Shown here: positions 1 to 8,850 of the stretch, piece after piece
How the letters are laid out: each line of letters begins with the position of its first letter
How positions within the stretch are numbered: position 1 is the first letter of the stretch
Source of the DNA: CAZVKN01 sp964627035
Lineage (GTDB): Bacteria > Electryoneota > AABM5-125-24 > Hatepunaeales > Hatepunaeaceae
Assembly (NCBI GenBank): GCA_964627035.1
Contig: CAZVKN010000003.1
Coordinates: forward strand, 1-64,000
DNA: 64,000 nucleotides
Direction: 5' to 3'
Position numbers and translations under genes: made by a program
Notes under the pieces: model-generated
Told to the model about the DNA's origin: nothing
Databases searched by the model: none
What the model saw: the letters and a program-made list of their open reading frames with translations, nothing else

Positions 1-113
1 AGTATCCCTTAGATTATTGCACAATCTGTCCCAAATGTTCTGAAGACGTACAATCCTGCACCACTTCAGGGAACTCCGGAAATTCAGACACTTGGATCAC
101 ATTTTGGGAGTGA
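1..113 (+). CDS. Possible C-terminal tail of a gene cut by the left edge
   Basis: Frame 3 is open from the window edge to a TGA at 111-113 and would end a protein with a Cys-rich tail (CTICPKCSED, then a Ser/Thr/Gly-rich stretch ending TFWE). The other two forward frames close within 45 bases. Only about 36 codons are visible and no family can be recognised, so it may be chance. Bases 114-215 hold no gene; they are AT-rich and lead into the next start. Confidence 0.22.
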   Translation, partial: YPLDYCTICPKCSEDVQSCTTSGNSGNSDTWITFWE

Positions 114-215
114 CCGCTGACACTGCGCAGAATAAATTATCACCTTAGATTATTTTAAAACAAAACATCTTGAATGATGTTACAGACTTCTTTTTCAATA
201 AACAGGAGACGATCA

Positions 216-2930
216 ATGACTCAATCAAAAGCATTGATGCGTGGCGGCTGGGTGCTATTGGCAGTGAGTATCGTCATTGGAATGTTCGCAGCTACATCGT
301 TTGCCTACGATGTTGATGCGGAATTTCTGAACGAATATGCAATGGTATTCCCTGTCGGTCGGTTAATTCCACCTGGTGGCATGAATAACGCCGACGACAT
401 TAACTTTCAGGACATTGAACCAATATTTTCTCTTCAGGTAACTGAAGGAGCAGGTGGTCCTGATAGAATGAAGTTTCTGATCCGTCTGGAGATAGCGGGT
501 GGAGGTACAATCTTCACCGTCAGCAGCAGAGCTTTTACGGTTCAGCAGATGATTGACCTTGGCGAGAAAAATAATCGTGAGCTGGCACTGGTTCCGTTTA
601 TCGGTGTAGGTGAAGGTGACGATATTAACGCCGCTGATATGCTTGAGTATATTGACGGTGGTAACATGGTCGCAAACCTGTACGTTCTGACCGTGCTGCT
701 TGCACAGGATGGACGTACAACCGATGAGTGGGATCAGGCTCTGCAGGAAGCGCAGAACAACGGTTACGGCGTTTCCAGCGCAACCATGCGTGCCCGCAAC
801 CCGAGTCAGGTTGAGTTGACCTCTCCTGATAACAACGGGAGCGTCGAAAGTAACCCTGTATTTGGCTGGAACTTCCCGCGAAATCCCGGAGTACAGTTCA
901 ACCTTCTGCTCGTCGAGATGGAAAACAATGAGCAGGATCCGAACACGGTTCTCGATTTTGCTAATGATCAGAACACGTTCCTCGACAAGACCTATAACGC
1001 AGACGGGTTCGGTGAGCTGACTGTCTATCCGTATCAGGGAATCGGTGAAGAGCGTCCACTGCGGATCGGCTATCCTTATGCCTGGCGTGTGACCGCAACT
1101 GCACCGACAATGTTCCTCGGTGAGGGTATCCGGATTGAGAGTTTCCCGAGAATCTTCACATTCGGACCTCCCATACCGACGATCACGGACAACAGCGTGG
1201 TTGATAATCTGGCTGAGGGTGTTTATCCCAACTTCGAGTGGGAAGTGGATGAAGTGATACAGGGGATGACATTCGGTATCAGGGTTGAAGGTGATGACGG
1301 AATTGTCGCTGACATAACCAATATCCAGACGATGCCGGGGCAGGAGAGCTACAACTATCAATACGGCATGAACCCGATCAATGACGCCGAGCTTCGGAGC
1401 GGTGATTATACATACACCATTTCACTGCACATTGACGAGTACGGTGGTCAGGCTATTGATCGCGAGGTTCAGGGTAACTTCACCTACAGATCACCGGCAG
1501 GCGTGCTGCGGTTAGTCGCCCCGCGAGCAGAAGCAGAACTTGACAATGGTCGTCCGACCTTCACATGGTCTTATGAGGGTGAAGAACCTGAATCGTTCAC
1601 TCTTGAAGTGCGTTCTGTCATGGGTATCGGTGGTGATTGGTCATCCATCGTTGGCAACATCGGAGGCAACAGCCGTACCGCACGGCTGGATGACGAAATC
1701 ATGATGGATCCGATGTACCCATACTTGTGGACAGTGACAGCACACATGGAGGATGGTAGAGATATTGAACCTTCGCCTGAACAGCGCAGCTTCTATTTCA
1801 ATCCACCGACAATTGTGAATGACGAACCGCCGGAAGAGGTTTTCACACGTACTCCTACTTTCCGCTGGCATTTGTCGAGTCAACTTCCGCCAGGATATTC
1901 AATCAACTATGTTTTGAATTGGAACATGATGAATGAAGTTTACAGTGGAAGTCAAGCCACATTTACTCCGGATAATGCAGATGTTCTCGGCATGCAGCCT
2001 GGTCAAACCAATATGTGGCAAATTGTCGGTGGAGTTACCAGACCGGATCAGGTGTCATTTGATATTATAGATGCTCCCATAGGAGAATTAACATTCAGCT
2101 TCACTCCTCCGGATGTGACACTACGCAGTCCGGCAGATGGTGCGACCGTGTTTGTTCAGAATCCTACCTTTGAATGGGAGTTCCCTGAGAACATTGATGC
2201 AAATGTTACAGGATTTACACTGGATGTGGACGGGAACAGTTTTGATGCTGGAGCTAACGCCAGACAGCTTACCATTGACGCACAAAACTGGGGTGAAGGA
2301 TCACAGCACAATTGGAGCGTAACGGCAAACATTGAGAACGTCAATCCGGTCGTAAGCGACACTCGCAGCTTCACCTATATGGGTGTACAGATGGATCAGT
2401 TGTCGCTGACACTTTCCAGCCCGGACAACGACGCAACTGTCGAGGATGATTCACCCCTGTTTGAGTGGGAATTCAGTGAACTGCCGGACGGATACAATGT
2501 CGAATTCGAATTGACAATAACACCGACCGCAGGTGGTGAAGGTGCGATCCATAGCATAGCAGGAGATCAACGAAGTTGGGAGTACGTAGGAGACCCACTG
2601 AGACCGATTGAGTACGAGTGGAATGTCACAGCTAGCGTGACAGGACTGCAGGAAGGTTCTGTTTCAGGCACGAGCCGTACGTTCACATACTACCACGAGG
2701 AAGAAATCGGTGAAGGACCACAGCAAGGTCCGATGGCAGATCTGTTGCAAGCTATGCAGAATAACCTGCCTCAGAACATGGTGGCAATTGCCGTTCAGGC
2801 TTTTCAGGCTCAGGGTTGGCATCTCGGTCAACTTCGCATCAACGGTGTAGTTCAGGATGTTGATTCGGCGGTCGAACTGCTTGGGCGGGACGACATCAAC
2901 TTCGTGAGCGTTCAGGTATTAGGTCAATAA
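216..2930 (+). CDS. Large secreted Ig/FN3-like repeat protein
   Basis: A 904-residue exported protein. I prefer the ATG at 216 over the in-frame ATG at 174 because AGGAGA sits just upstream and it places a signal peptide (hydrophobic GGWVLLAVSIVIGMFAATSFA) at the N-terminus. From about residue 200 to 830 there are roughly six beta-sandwich-like repeats of about 100 residues. Each opens with a phrase like SPDNNGSVESNPVFGWNFP, with the core P-x-F-x-W: FGWNF, FEWEV, FTWSY, FRWHL, FEWEF, FEWEF. The last 65 residues are a separate Gln/Val-rich tail with no repeat. The composition is acidic and Asn-rich. The family is not one I can name. It is followed on the same strand by a FecR-domain protein and a barrel-like protein, so an envelope or surface role is likely. 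This is inference only. Confidence 0.8.
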   Translation: MTQSKALMRGGWVLLAVSIVIGMFAATSFAYDVDAEFLNEYAMVFPVGRLIPPGGMNNADDINFQDIEPIFSLQVTEGAGGPDRMKFLIRLEIAGGGTIFTVSSRAFTVQQMIDLGEKNNRELALVPFIGVGEGDDINAADMLEYIDGGNMVANLYVLTVLLAQDGRTTDEWDQALQEAQNNGYGVSSATMRARNPSQVELTSPDNNGSVESNPVFGWNFPRNPGVQFNLLLVEMENNEQDPNTVLDFANDQNTFLDKTYNADGFGELTVYPYQGIGEERPLRIGYPYAWRVTATAPTMFLGEGIRIESFPRIFTFGPPIPTITDNSVVDNLAEGVYPNFEWEVDEVIQGMTFGIRVEGDDGIVADITNIQTMPGQESYNYQYGMNPINDAELRSGDYTYTISLHIDEYGGQAIDREVQGNFTYRSPAGVLRLVAPRAEAELDNGRPTFTWSYEGEEPESFTLEVRSVMGIGGDWSSIVGNIGGNSRTARLDDEIMMDPMYPYLWTVTAHMEDGRDIEPSPEQRSFYFNPPTIVNDEPPEEVFTRTPTFRWHLSSQLPPGYSINYVLNWNMMNEVYSGSQATFTPDNADVLGMQPGQTNMWQIVGGVTRPDQVSFDIIDAPIGELTFSFTPPDVTLRSPADGATVFVQNPTFEWEFPENIDANVTGFTLDVDGNSFDAGANARQLTIDAQNWGEGSQHNWSVTANIENVNPVVSDTRSFTYMGVQMDQLSLTLSSPDNDATVEDDSPLFEWEFSELPDGYNVEFELTITPTAGGEGAIHSIAGDQRSWEYVGDPLRPIEYEWNVTASVTGLQEGSVSGTSRTFTYYHEEEIGEGPQQGPMADLLQAMQNNLPQNMVAIAVQAFQAQGWHLGQLRINGVVQDVDSAVELLGRDDINFVSVQVLGQ

Positions 2931-2960
2931 TTGTTCGTGATTGAGTGATTTTGTGATTTT

Positions 2961-3012
2961 GTAGTTGTGGTTGTCTCAACCACGACGTCGGGTTTGAGAC
3001 AAACCCGACTAC
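2961..3012. repeat. Family A palindromic repeat, copy 1
   Basis: A 52-bp element of two abutting hairpins: GTGGTTG/CAACCAC, then TCGGGTTTG/CAAACCCGA. The whole is bounded by GTAG and CTAC. Closely related copies are at 17087, 19538, 23116, 24064, 28123, 31234, 35970, 39413 and 49795, in either orientation. All lie between genes. Confidence 0.85.
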
Positions 3013-3082
3013 AAAATAAACACTTTCAATTGCGTAATCAAAAAAATCACTCAATCAATAATCACGAAATACAGGCGAATCT

Positions 3083-3799
3083 ATGAAGAAAATAGTTTTA
3101 TTTACTCTGATTGCGTTAATAACGCTCTCTTACATCGGCGATAACATAGCCGCCAGCGGGGATGCCAAAGCAATCGCAATTGCTTTGAAGGTCAAAGGCA
3201 AAGTAGATCTTACCCGTGACGGCAAGAAGTCCAAGCTGAAATTCGGTACACCTCTTAACCACGGTGATGTGGTGCAGACCGGAAAGGATGGTTTTGTCTC
3301 CATCATGTTCACCGATGACAAGAGTCTGATCAAGCTGACAGGGTTCACCGAGGTCATTATTCAGGGGACTCGTCAGAATGACGGCAGTGTGGCAAAGAGA
3401 ATTTCGATGGAAATCGGAGAGCTGTTTGCCAAGGTTGAAAAACAGAAAGGTACTCTGGAGGTTGCAACACCGACATCGGTCGCATCCGTAAAGGGAACTC
3501 AGTTCTGGATTGTCGTTCTGGCTGACGGTACAACTCAGGCTTTAACCATTGAAGGGGTCATCGAACTCATGAACCGTATGAACGGTCAGATTGTCGAAAT
3601 TCGTCAGGCTCAGGAGGGTGAGGTTGACGATCAAGGTAACATGAGAGTTGAAGACGTTCCTGAAGATGAACTGAGAAGAGATCCCGATCCGGAACCCGAA
3701 GATGAAGAGCCGCTGAGGACAATCGAAATTGACCTTCAGGATGAGAATGGTAATACCAGAACCATTGAGATCCAGTATCGTGAGGAAGAAGACGAATAA
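3083..3799 (+). CDS. FecR-domain exported protein
   Basis: A 238-residue protein with an N-terminal signal sequence (KKIVLFTLIALITLSYIGDNIAAS). A FecR-type domain spans roughly residues 30-150. Its marks are KVKGKVDLTRDGKKSKLKFG, the GDVVQTGKDGFVSIMFTD turn, and the closing VATPTSVASVKGTQFWI segment. In exported proteins this domain is typically a small all-beta unit in the periplasm or at the surface, not the sigma-regulator form. The last 60 residues are very acidic (repeated E/D/P, then TIEIDLQDENGNTRTIEIQ), possibly metal-binding or a disordered tail. It sits between the Ig-repeat protein and a barrel-like protein on the same strand, so the three may act together. The upstream spacer carries a family A repeat. 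Confidence 0.82.
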   Translation: MKKIVLFTLIALITLSYIGDNIAASGDAKAIAIALKVKGKVDLTRDGKKSKLKFGTPLNHGDVVQTGKDGFVSIMFTDDKSLIKLTGFTEVIIQGTRQNDGSVAKRISMEIGELFAKVEKQKGTLEVATPTSVASVKGTQFWIVVLADGTTQALTIEGVIELMNRMNGQIVEIRQAQEGEVDDQGNMRVEDVPEDELRRDPDPEPEDEEPLRTIEIDLQDENGNTRTIEIQYREEEDE

Positions 3800-3823
3800 T
3801 TTGTTCGTAAAAACAGCTTTAAT

Positions 3824-3859
3824 GTCTCCCCGATTGAGCTATTGCACAGTTGGGGAGAC
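3824..3859 (+). terminator. Strong intergenic hairpin, possible terminator
   Basis: GTCTCCCC at 3824-3831 pairs exactly with GGGGAGAC at 3852-3859. The stem can extend inward to about 13 pairs with two G-T wobbles, leaving a loop of about 10 bases. No U-run follows, so it may be a processing or stabilising hairpin between 3799 and 3908 rather than an intrinsic terminator. Confidence 0.45.
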
Positions 3860-3907
3860 TGTATGCTTTCAGTCGATCTTTAATCTACATTAATAACGGA
3901 GGTTGAC

Positions 3908-6547
3908 TTGTTTCAGTTTAAGTACAAGTCTTTTAGTCCGATTTGGTTGTTGATAGCTTTGCTGATTCCGCTTGCCGGCTTCACGCAGATGCAGCAGGCA
4001 CGAATCAATCACATTCCAGCAATCAAAGCCACTGCCGGACAGGATATCCAGATTGAAGCTACACTACAGGGGGCATCCGAACGACCCTCTCTCGCCTACA
4101 TTTTTTACAAACCACCCGATAAAAGCACATTCAAACCTGCTGAAATGTTCATCGAGGGCGACCATCTCACAGGTGTTATCCCCGGTACTGATGTCACCAA
4201 GGTTGGTATAGAGTACTACCTCGAAGTGCAGTTTGGGAGCGGGGATAAGCTCGTCTTTCCACTCGGTGCACCACAAATGGGCAGACCGTTCAGCTTGACG
4301 GTCAAACCGAAGGAAGTCGGCAATGTTACCGATCCGGCTGTGGTGGTGTTGAGTCCGGATCCGGGAGCTGAGGTTGAGGGTGATGATGTTCTGATAGCTC
4401 TTACACTGATGCAGCATGTCCGGGCGATGAAACCGGAAAATTTGAGATTGGAACTAAACGGTGTTGACGTTACCTCAAGTGCTATGATCAGTGAAGAGAT
4501 TATCACGCTCTCCATCGAGAAGCTTCGACCCGGAAACCATTCGATTTCACTCTTTGAAGAGATTGGCAACAAACAGCGGCGCATTGTCGGCTGGGGCTTC
4601 AGCGTAGCCAAGATAGAAGCCGAAGACAAAGCGATCCGACGTGGGTTACCATTTAACGGAACGCTCGCCGCCAAGTACAGCCATGAGGACATCAGCTCCA
4701 AAGTACGTGATGTCACAATCCTCGACGGTGATATTCGTGGGTTGATAGGGAGTAGCCTGAAGTGGAAAGGTAAGTTCCATGTGACAAGCCTTGAGGATAA
4801 AAATCTTCAGTCACAAAACCGTTTCCTCGGACAGTTGAACTGGGGCAACCTGACTTTGAAGGGTGGAGACTCTCAGCCTCGCTTCTCGCAGTTCAGCATG
4901 TGGGGCGTCCGGCAACGCGGTTTTGAGATGAATTATCACGGTTTCGCTTTCAATCTCGATGTCGCATCGGGTAGTTTGCTGAAGGCAATTGAAGGTGAAG
5001 TGACCGATACCACTACGGTGATTGTTGTTGATGCACTCGGCGATACCTTAAAGACACAAGGTGATCCGACAGTTGACTCAACGAGAGTTGACAGCACGTT
5101 CAAATTCGGTACATTCAATCGTAAGCTACTTGCTGTTCGCGCTGGTTTTCCCCTATCAGATGCCGTGACATTCTCGTTCAATATGATGAAGGCGAAGGAT
5201 GATGTTGAATCCATTGATTACGGCACAGGTCCGAAGGATAACCTGGTTCTCGGTGGTGATTTGAATATCAAATCTGCAAACAAACGATTTGAATTCAATA
5301 CTGAGGTCGGAATCAGTTTGTACAACAGTGACATCTCCGGTGGAGCAATGTCGCAAGCTGAACAGATTGAGAGCATGATTGTCGTCAATCAGTTCTTTGA
5401 ACCGCTGCCGACAGACTCCGCAATCCTTGATCCATCCGTTGGGCGGGCAACATTGATGAACAAAGTGATGAGCGAGTTGGTCGCATCCTCGATGGCATTT
5501 GAGACTTCAGTAAAAATGAACTACCTGAAGAATGAACTGAAATTGGGTTACAAATCTATCGGCAGGAGCTTCAAATCGCTTGGCAGCCCCGGTGTTCAGA
5601 CCGACATTAAAGGCTTCTCGATTTCTGATCGGATGCGTCTGTTCAACAATCGCGTCTATATCAATTTCGGGTTTGACAATTTTGATGACAATGTCAATGA
5701 CCGTGCTGAAACGACAGTGAACAAACAGACCGTGTCGGGAGGTATGTCATTCTACACACCACCGGCACTGCCGAATATCAGCTTTAACACTCGCATGTAC
5801 AACCGAAAAAATGATGCCGAAATCCTGTATGTTGTGCTTCCTGACGGAAGCCTCGACTCAACAGGTAATCCGGTTGAAGATCTGACCACTTCTTACGACT
5901 TTGCGGTAGATCAAGCTTTCAACTACATGAGCATGGATCACAATGCTGCGGTTTCATACAGTAATTCTGAAAGTGAAGACAAGCGCAATCCCGATCAGAC
6001 AAGTGATCTTAACACATTAACTTTCCGTCTGTCATCCCAAATGGGACAGCAACTGCAGACATCGGTCGCTTATAGCCTGACGGGGCAGACATCACAAAAC
6101 GGGGCGAATGTCGTTGATTACAACGCCATCTCATCCACTGCGAGGTACACAATCCTTCCCAAGATGTTGTGGCTTTCAGGTGGATTGAACATGACGTTTG
6201 CGAGTGGTGGACTCGACGTTGACCTTGGCGGAGTGACCATTCTGGATACTACTGCAGCGAATGCAGCTTTAACGGCAGGCTACACGCTCGACTTCAACCG
6301 AATTGATTTGTCAACCGGACTCGACTTTACACTCAACAAACATCACGAGTTTGGTCTAAGTTTTTCTAAGGTCTTTCATTCAGACGACGGTTATGTAGAA
6401 GTGCATACCTATAACGCTGATGCCGACCTGGACGGTGTATTTGATACTCCCGGCTGGTCATCAGAGCAGACTCCTAACAAGGATTCGGATACTTTTATAG
6501 AACAGGATGACATGGTTGTTCGTTTGCGATACACTTTCAAATTCTGA
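3908..6547 (+). CDS. Putative outer-membrane beta-barrel protein
   Basis: An 879-residue protein starting at TTG 3908, with a GGAGG ribosome site at about 3898. A signal peptide (WLLIALLIPLAGFTQ) is followed by two Ig-like domains in about residues 30-240 (PAIKATAGQDIQIEATLQG and VVVLSPDPGAEVEGDDVLIALTL). The remaining ~600 residues alternate polar and hydrophobic strands rich in Gly, Asn, Phe and Tyr. The chain ends in VVRLRYTFKF, a C-terminal Phe with alternating hydrophobics as in outer-membrane barrels. There is no TonB box or plug domain that I can see, so I do not call it a TonB receptor. It ends the envelope gene set and is followed by a strong terminator. Function unknown. Confidence 0.72.
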   Translation: MFQFKYKSFSPIWLLIALLIPLAGFTQMQQARINHIPAIKATAGQDIQIEATLQGASERPSLAYIFYKPPDKSTFKPAEMFIEGDHLTGVIPGTDVTKVGIEYYLEVQFGSGDKLVFPLGAPQMGRPFSLTVKPKEVGNVTDPAVVVLSPDPGAEVEGDDVLIALTLMQHVRAMKPENLRLELNGVDVTSSAMISEEIITLSIEKLRPGNHSISLFEEIGNKQRRIVGWGFSVAKIEAEDKAIRRGLPFNGTLAAKYSHEDISSKVRDVTILDGDIRGLIGSSLKWKGKFHVTSLEDKNLQSQNRFLGQLNWGNLTLKGGDSQPRFSQFSMWGVRQRGFEMNYHGFAFNLDVASGSLLKAIEGEVTDTTTVIVVDALGDTLKTQGDPTVDSTRVDSTFKFGTFNRKLLAVRAGFPLSDAVTFSFNMMKAKDDVESIDYGTGPKDNLVLGGDLNIKSANKRFEFNTEVGISLYNSDISGGAMSQAEQIESMIVVNQFFEPLPTDSAILDPSVGRATLMNKVMSELVASSMAFETSVKMNYLKNELKLGYKSIGRSFKSLGSPGVQTDIKGFSISDRMRLFNNRVYINFGFDNFDDNVNDRAETTVNKQTVSGGMSFYTPPALPNISFNTRMYNRKNDAEILYVVLPDGSLDSTGNPVEDLTTSYDFAVDQAFNYMSMDHNAAVSYSNSESEDKRNPDQTSDLNTLTFRLSSQMGQQLQTSVAYSLTGQTSQNGANVVDYNAISSTARYTILPKMLWLSGGLNMTFASGGLDVDLGGVTILDTTAANAALTAGYTLDFNRIDLSTGLDFTLNKHHEFGLSFSKVFHSDDGYVEVHTYNADADLDGVFDTPGWSSEQTPNKDSDTFIEQDDMVVRLRYTFKF

Positions 6548-6597
6548 TCTGAGAGACTCAATCTTTGACGTAAGTGAAAGGTTGGGAGAATCTATGC

Positions 6598-6678
6598 AAG
6601 AGCAACAGCACCGATATGTCGTTGTTGCTCTTGTGTCTTGATAATGCCCCGGTTTCAGTGAAACCGGGCTGTTTGTTT
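6598..6678 (+). terminator. Double hairpin Rho-independent terminator
   Basis: The first hairpin pairs AAGAGCAACA (6598-6607) with TGTTGCTCTT (6623-6632). The second pairs CCCGGTTTC (6648-6656) with GAAACCGGG (6660-6668) around a 3-base loop and is followed by TGTTTGTTTA. It closes the 3908-6547 gene. Confidence 0.75.
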
Positions 6679-6752
6679 AGAGCGTTTTGGGGGACAACAT
6701 CTGATGCGGACAGGAATGAGTTCTTTGATTTATTCAGGAATGTATCCCGTTT

Positions 6753-6823
6753 GTCATTCTGGACTTGATCCAGAGTCCAGTAATAACAACTGGTTACTGG
6801 ATTTCCGCCTGCGCGGGAATGAC
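6753..6823. repeat. Family C (VIPAKAGIQ-type) repeat, inverted pair
   Basis: It begins GTCATTCTGGACTTGATCC and ends GCGCGGGAATGAC. The outer ends GTCATTC and GAATGAC are inverted, and internal TCCAG/CTGGA also pair. This is the widespread interspersed repeat that translates to VIPAKAGIQ-like peptides. Related copies are at 12724 and 53884. Confidence 0.75.
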
Positions 6824-6926
6824 AAAATAGTACAAATTTATGAATAATTCAAAGATCTCAGAATGTCGGCACTGCCTATTTTGAGATTCAATAATTCAAC
6901 ACAAATTTATAGATGAGGTAAATACA

Positions 6927-7487
6927 ATGGGAAATTTTCTTTACGATGACGGTCAGTTGTCTATCGGGCAACCGGCACCTGATTTCGATTTGCCGGGTGT
7001 GGACGGTCGGAATCATTCGCTCGATGAGTATCGGGGCAAAGTCAAGGGTTTGGTAGTGATATTCACCTGTAACCATTGTCCGTATGTGATCAAGACTGAG
7101 AATCGTATGGTTGCGCTCGGCAATGAATATATGAGCAAAGGGATCGGGTTTGCGCTGATCTGTGCTAATGACGTGGTCAACTATCCGCAGGATAGTTTTG
7201 CGAACATGAAAAGGCGTTCCGAACAGAAAGGTTTCCCGTTTCCGTACCTGCAAAATGAGGATCAGGAGGTTGCCCGCGCTTACGGCGCTCAAGTAACGCC
7301 GCATGTTTTTTTATTTGGCGGCGATCTGAAACTTCGCTATCGAGGTGCCATTGACGACAATATGGACAACGTGAACCGTCCGACAGTGAATTATCTGAAG
7401 GATGCCATTGAATCACTGTTAGCCGGTGAATCGAACATCGAAACTGCGAAGACCAAAGCGGTCGGTTGTTCGGTGAAGTGGAAATAA
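6927..7487 (+). CDS. Thioredoxin-fold redoxin (AhpC/TSA-like)
   Basis: A 186-residue cytoplasmic protein with no signal peptide. The redoxin fold is shown by GQPAPDFDLPGVDGRNHSLDEYRGK near the start, then VVIFTCNHCPYVIKTENRM. That carries a C-x-x-C pair at about residues 49-52, in the position of the thioredoxin active site. The resistance-type cis-Pro motif (GAQVTPHVFLFG) is at about residue 125. In this subfamily (thioredoxin family proteins with FTCNHCPY) the usual partner and substrate are unsettled; a peroxide- or disulfide-reducing role is expected. It stands alone between the terminator at 6598-6678 and a family B element that begins 7 bp after its stop. Confidence 0.85.
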   Translation: MGNFLYDDGQLSIGQPAPDFDLPGVDGRNHSLDEYRGKVKGLVVIFTCNHCPYVIKTENRMVALGNEYMSKGIGFALICANDVVNYPQDSFANMKRRSEQKGFPFPYLQNEDQEVARAYGAQVTPHVFLFGGDLKLRYRGAIDDNMDNVNRPTVNYLKDAIESLLAGESNIETAKTKAVGCSVKWK

Positions 7488-7493
7488 GTTTAT

Positions 7494-7624
7494 GTGGCTG
7501 TCACATAAGGCAGATTACCTGCTGTCAGGTCGCCGCACCTGACAGCTAAACTGTTGATAGTATAGATATTATGCTGTCAACCACGGTGGGTTGACAACGG
7601 TATATGTCATTATTGGACAGCCCC
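7494..7624. mobile_element. Family B MITE-like element, diverged copy
   Basis: 131 bp. The core (about 7521-7597) is two hairpins: CTGTCAGGT with its complement around CGCCGC, then CTGTCAACC/GGTTGACA, separated by an AT-rich spacer. The ends are imperfect inverted repeats: GTGGCTGTCACATAA at 7494 against GGGGCTGTCCAATAA read from 7624. Its length equals the copy at 51015-51145. No clear target duplication remains. It fills the gap up to the citrate synthase start. Confidence 0.7.
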
Positions 7625-7635
7625 ATTTTTACTTT

Positions 7636-8850
7636 ATGCCATCCAGACCAAATTCATCATTTAACAGTCTCTCGGATTCATTCACGTGGCAGGCTGACGA
7701 TGTAGTTTTTCCTCTCACCTCTGATGTCGAAACGGGATTGTCAGGTGTGGTTGCATGCAAAACTGCAATCGGTTGCATTGATCCGGCTGCCGGGACTCTG
7801 TCCTATCGTGGTAGAGATATTGAGTCTTTAACCGGCATGACCTTTGAAGAGGTTGCATTTCTTCTGATTGTAGGTGCAGATTCAGAAACGGATCAAGTTA
7901 AGTTCACACAGTTTAGCGAAGAAATCAGAAAAGCCAGAAACATACCACCACAAGTCTATGACATCCTACAGTCACTACCCAAAGATACTCACCCGACACG
8001 TCTGCTCAGAGCATCAATATCTGCACTTGGTTGCTTTGAGGCTCAGTTAAATGATAGTTCAGCAACACAAATTGCGTGGCAGGATCTTTCAATATTCGGA
8101 CAGATTGCAGGTCTGGTTGGCATGATTGCGCAGTTCCGGGGTGGGAAACCGTCGGTTAGGTCGAATGAAACCGACGGCATCGCTGAGTCTCTATTCATTG
8201 CACTTAATGACAAAACTCCTACAGCGACTGAAGTGAAGCTGTTCAATCTTGTGCTAAGTCTCTATGCAGACCACGGTCTGGATGCCCCCACCTTCACCGG
8301 AATGATTGTCGGGAGCTGTCTTGCCGATCCATATTACAATGTCGTTGCAGGTCTCAGCGCATTGCGAGGACCTCTTCTCGGTGGCACAGGTGAGAGGGTC
8401 TTGCGTCAGCTTCTGAATCTTCGAGACGCACATGTCGCCCGTTCATGGGCGAAAACGATGCTGTCTCAGGGATACATCATTCCCGGATTCGGGCACCGGA
8501 TGTATCGCCAGAATGATCCCCGTGCAGTGATACTTCGTGAGCATTCCGAAAAGTATGCAGCGAGTCTGGGGCATGAGCGACTACTCAATGTGTTTCGCGC
8601 GGTTGAGGATGAAGTATCTCCTGTGCTTGCTGATAAAGGAATACACATTAATATCAATTTCTACGCTGCCCTGATCTTTCACATGTTGGGATCAGAGCCG
8701 GAAATGATTCCTTGCCTGTATGCTGTGGGACGAATGGCAGGGCTTGTCGCAAGAGTCAGAGAGTATGTCACTGCCAATAGGATTTTCAGACCGTTGGGAG
8801 ACTATGTCGGTCCGCCTGAACATCACTTTGTAAAAAGGAGTGAGAGATGA
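7636..8850 (+). CDS. Citrate synthase-like protein lacking two catalytic residues
   Basis: A 404-residue citrate synthase-fold protein. I take ATG 7636 because the earlier TTG at 7591 lies inside the family B element and would add repeat-derived residues. Fold marks are GVVACKTAIGCIDPAAGTLS, YRGRDIESL and GFGHRMYRQNDPRA. Citrate synthases of this type use two His and one Asp. Here the first His site reads GPLLGGTGE (Leu248 in place of His), His287 in GFGHR is kept, and the Asp site reads NINFY (Asn341). Two of the three are therefore lost. The stop overlaps the start of an intact paralogue by 4 bp. A regulatory or structural subunit of a mixed oligomer is plausible; a different acyl-CoA chemistry cannot be excluded. 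Confidence 0.85.
   Translation: MPSRPNSSFNSLSDSFTWQADDVVFPLTSDVETGLSGVVACKTAIGCIDPAAGTLSYRGRDIESLTGMTFEEVAFLLIVGADSETDQVKFTQFSEEIRKARNIPPQVYDILQSLPKDTHPTRLLRASISALGCFEAQLNDSSATQIAWQDLSIFGQIAGLVGMIAQFRGGKPSVRSNETDGIAESLFIALNDKTPTATEVKLFNLVLSLYADHGLDAPTFTGMIVGSCLADPYYNVVAGLSALRGPLLGGTGERVLRQLLNLRDAHVARSWAKTMLSQGYIIPGFGHRMYRQNDPRAVILREHSEKYAASLGHERLLNVFRAVEDEVSPVLADKGIHININFYAALIFHMLGSEPEMIPCLYAVGRMAGLVARVREYVTANRIFRPLGDYVGPPEHHFVKRSER

Larger units (their letters stand above)
6548..6926. other. Intergenic stretch with terminator and repeat
   Basis: This 379-bp gap holds a double hairpin terminator and a family C repeat. The remainder, including a 64-codon open frame from 6574 that runs through the terminator hairpins, looks non-coding. 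Confidence 0.7.

Noticed and set aside
363..1361. A 332-codon open frame on the minus strand inside the Ig-repeat gene
   Set aside because: It overlaps a gene with a clear signal peptide and repeats; its Cys- and His-rich translation has no family features. It is an antisense shadow.
6574..6768. A 64-codon open frame after the barrel gene
   Set aside because: It runs through two terminator hairpins and into a repeat; no ribosome site or family match.
7591..7635. An upstream TTG start for the first citrate synthase-like gene
   Set aside because: It lies in the family B element, so the extra residues would be repeat-derived; ATG 7636 begins where family-like residues begin.
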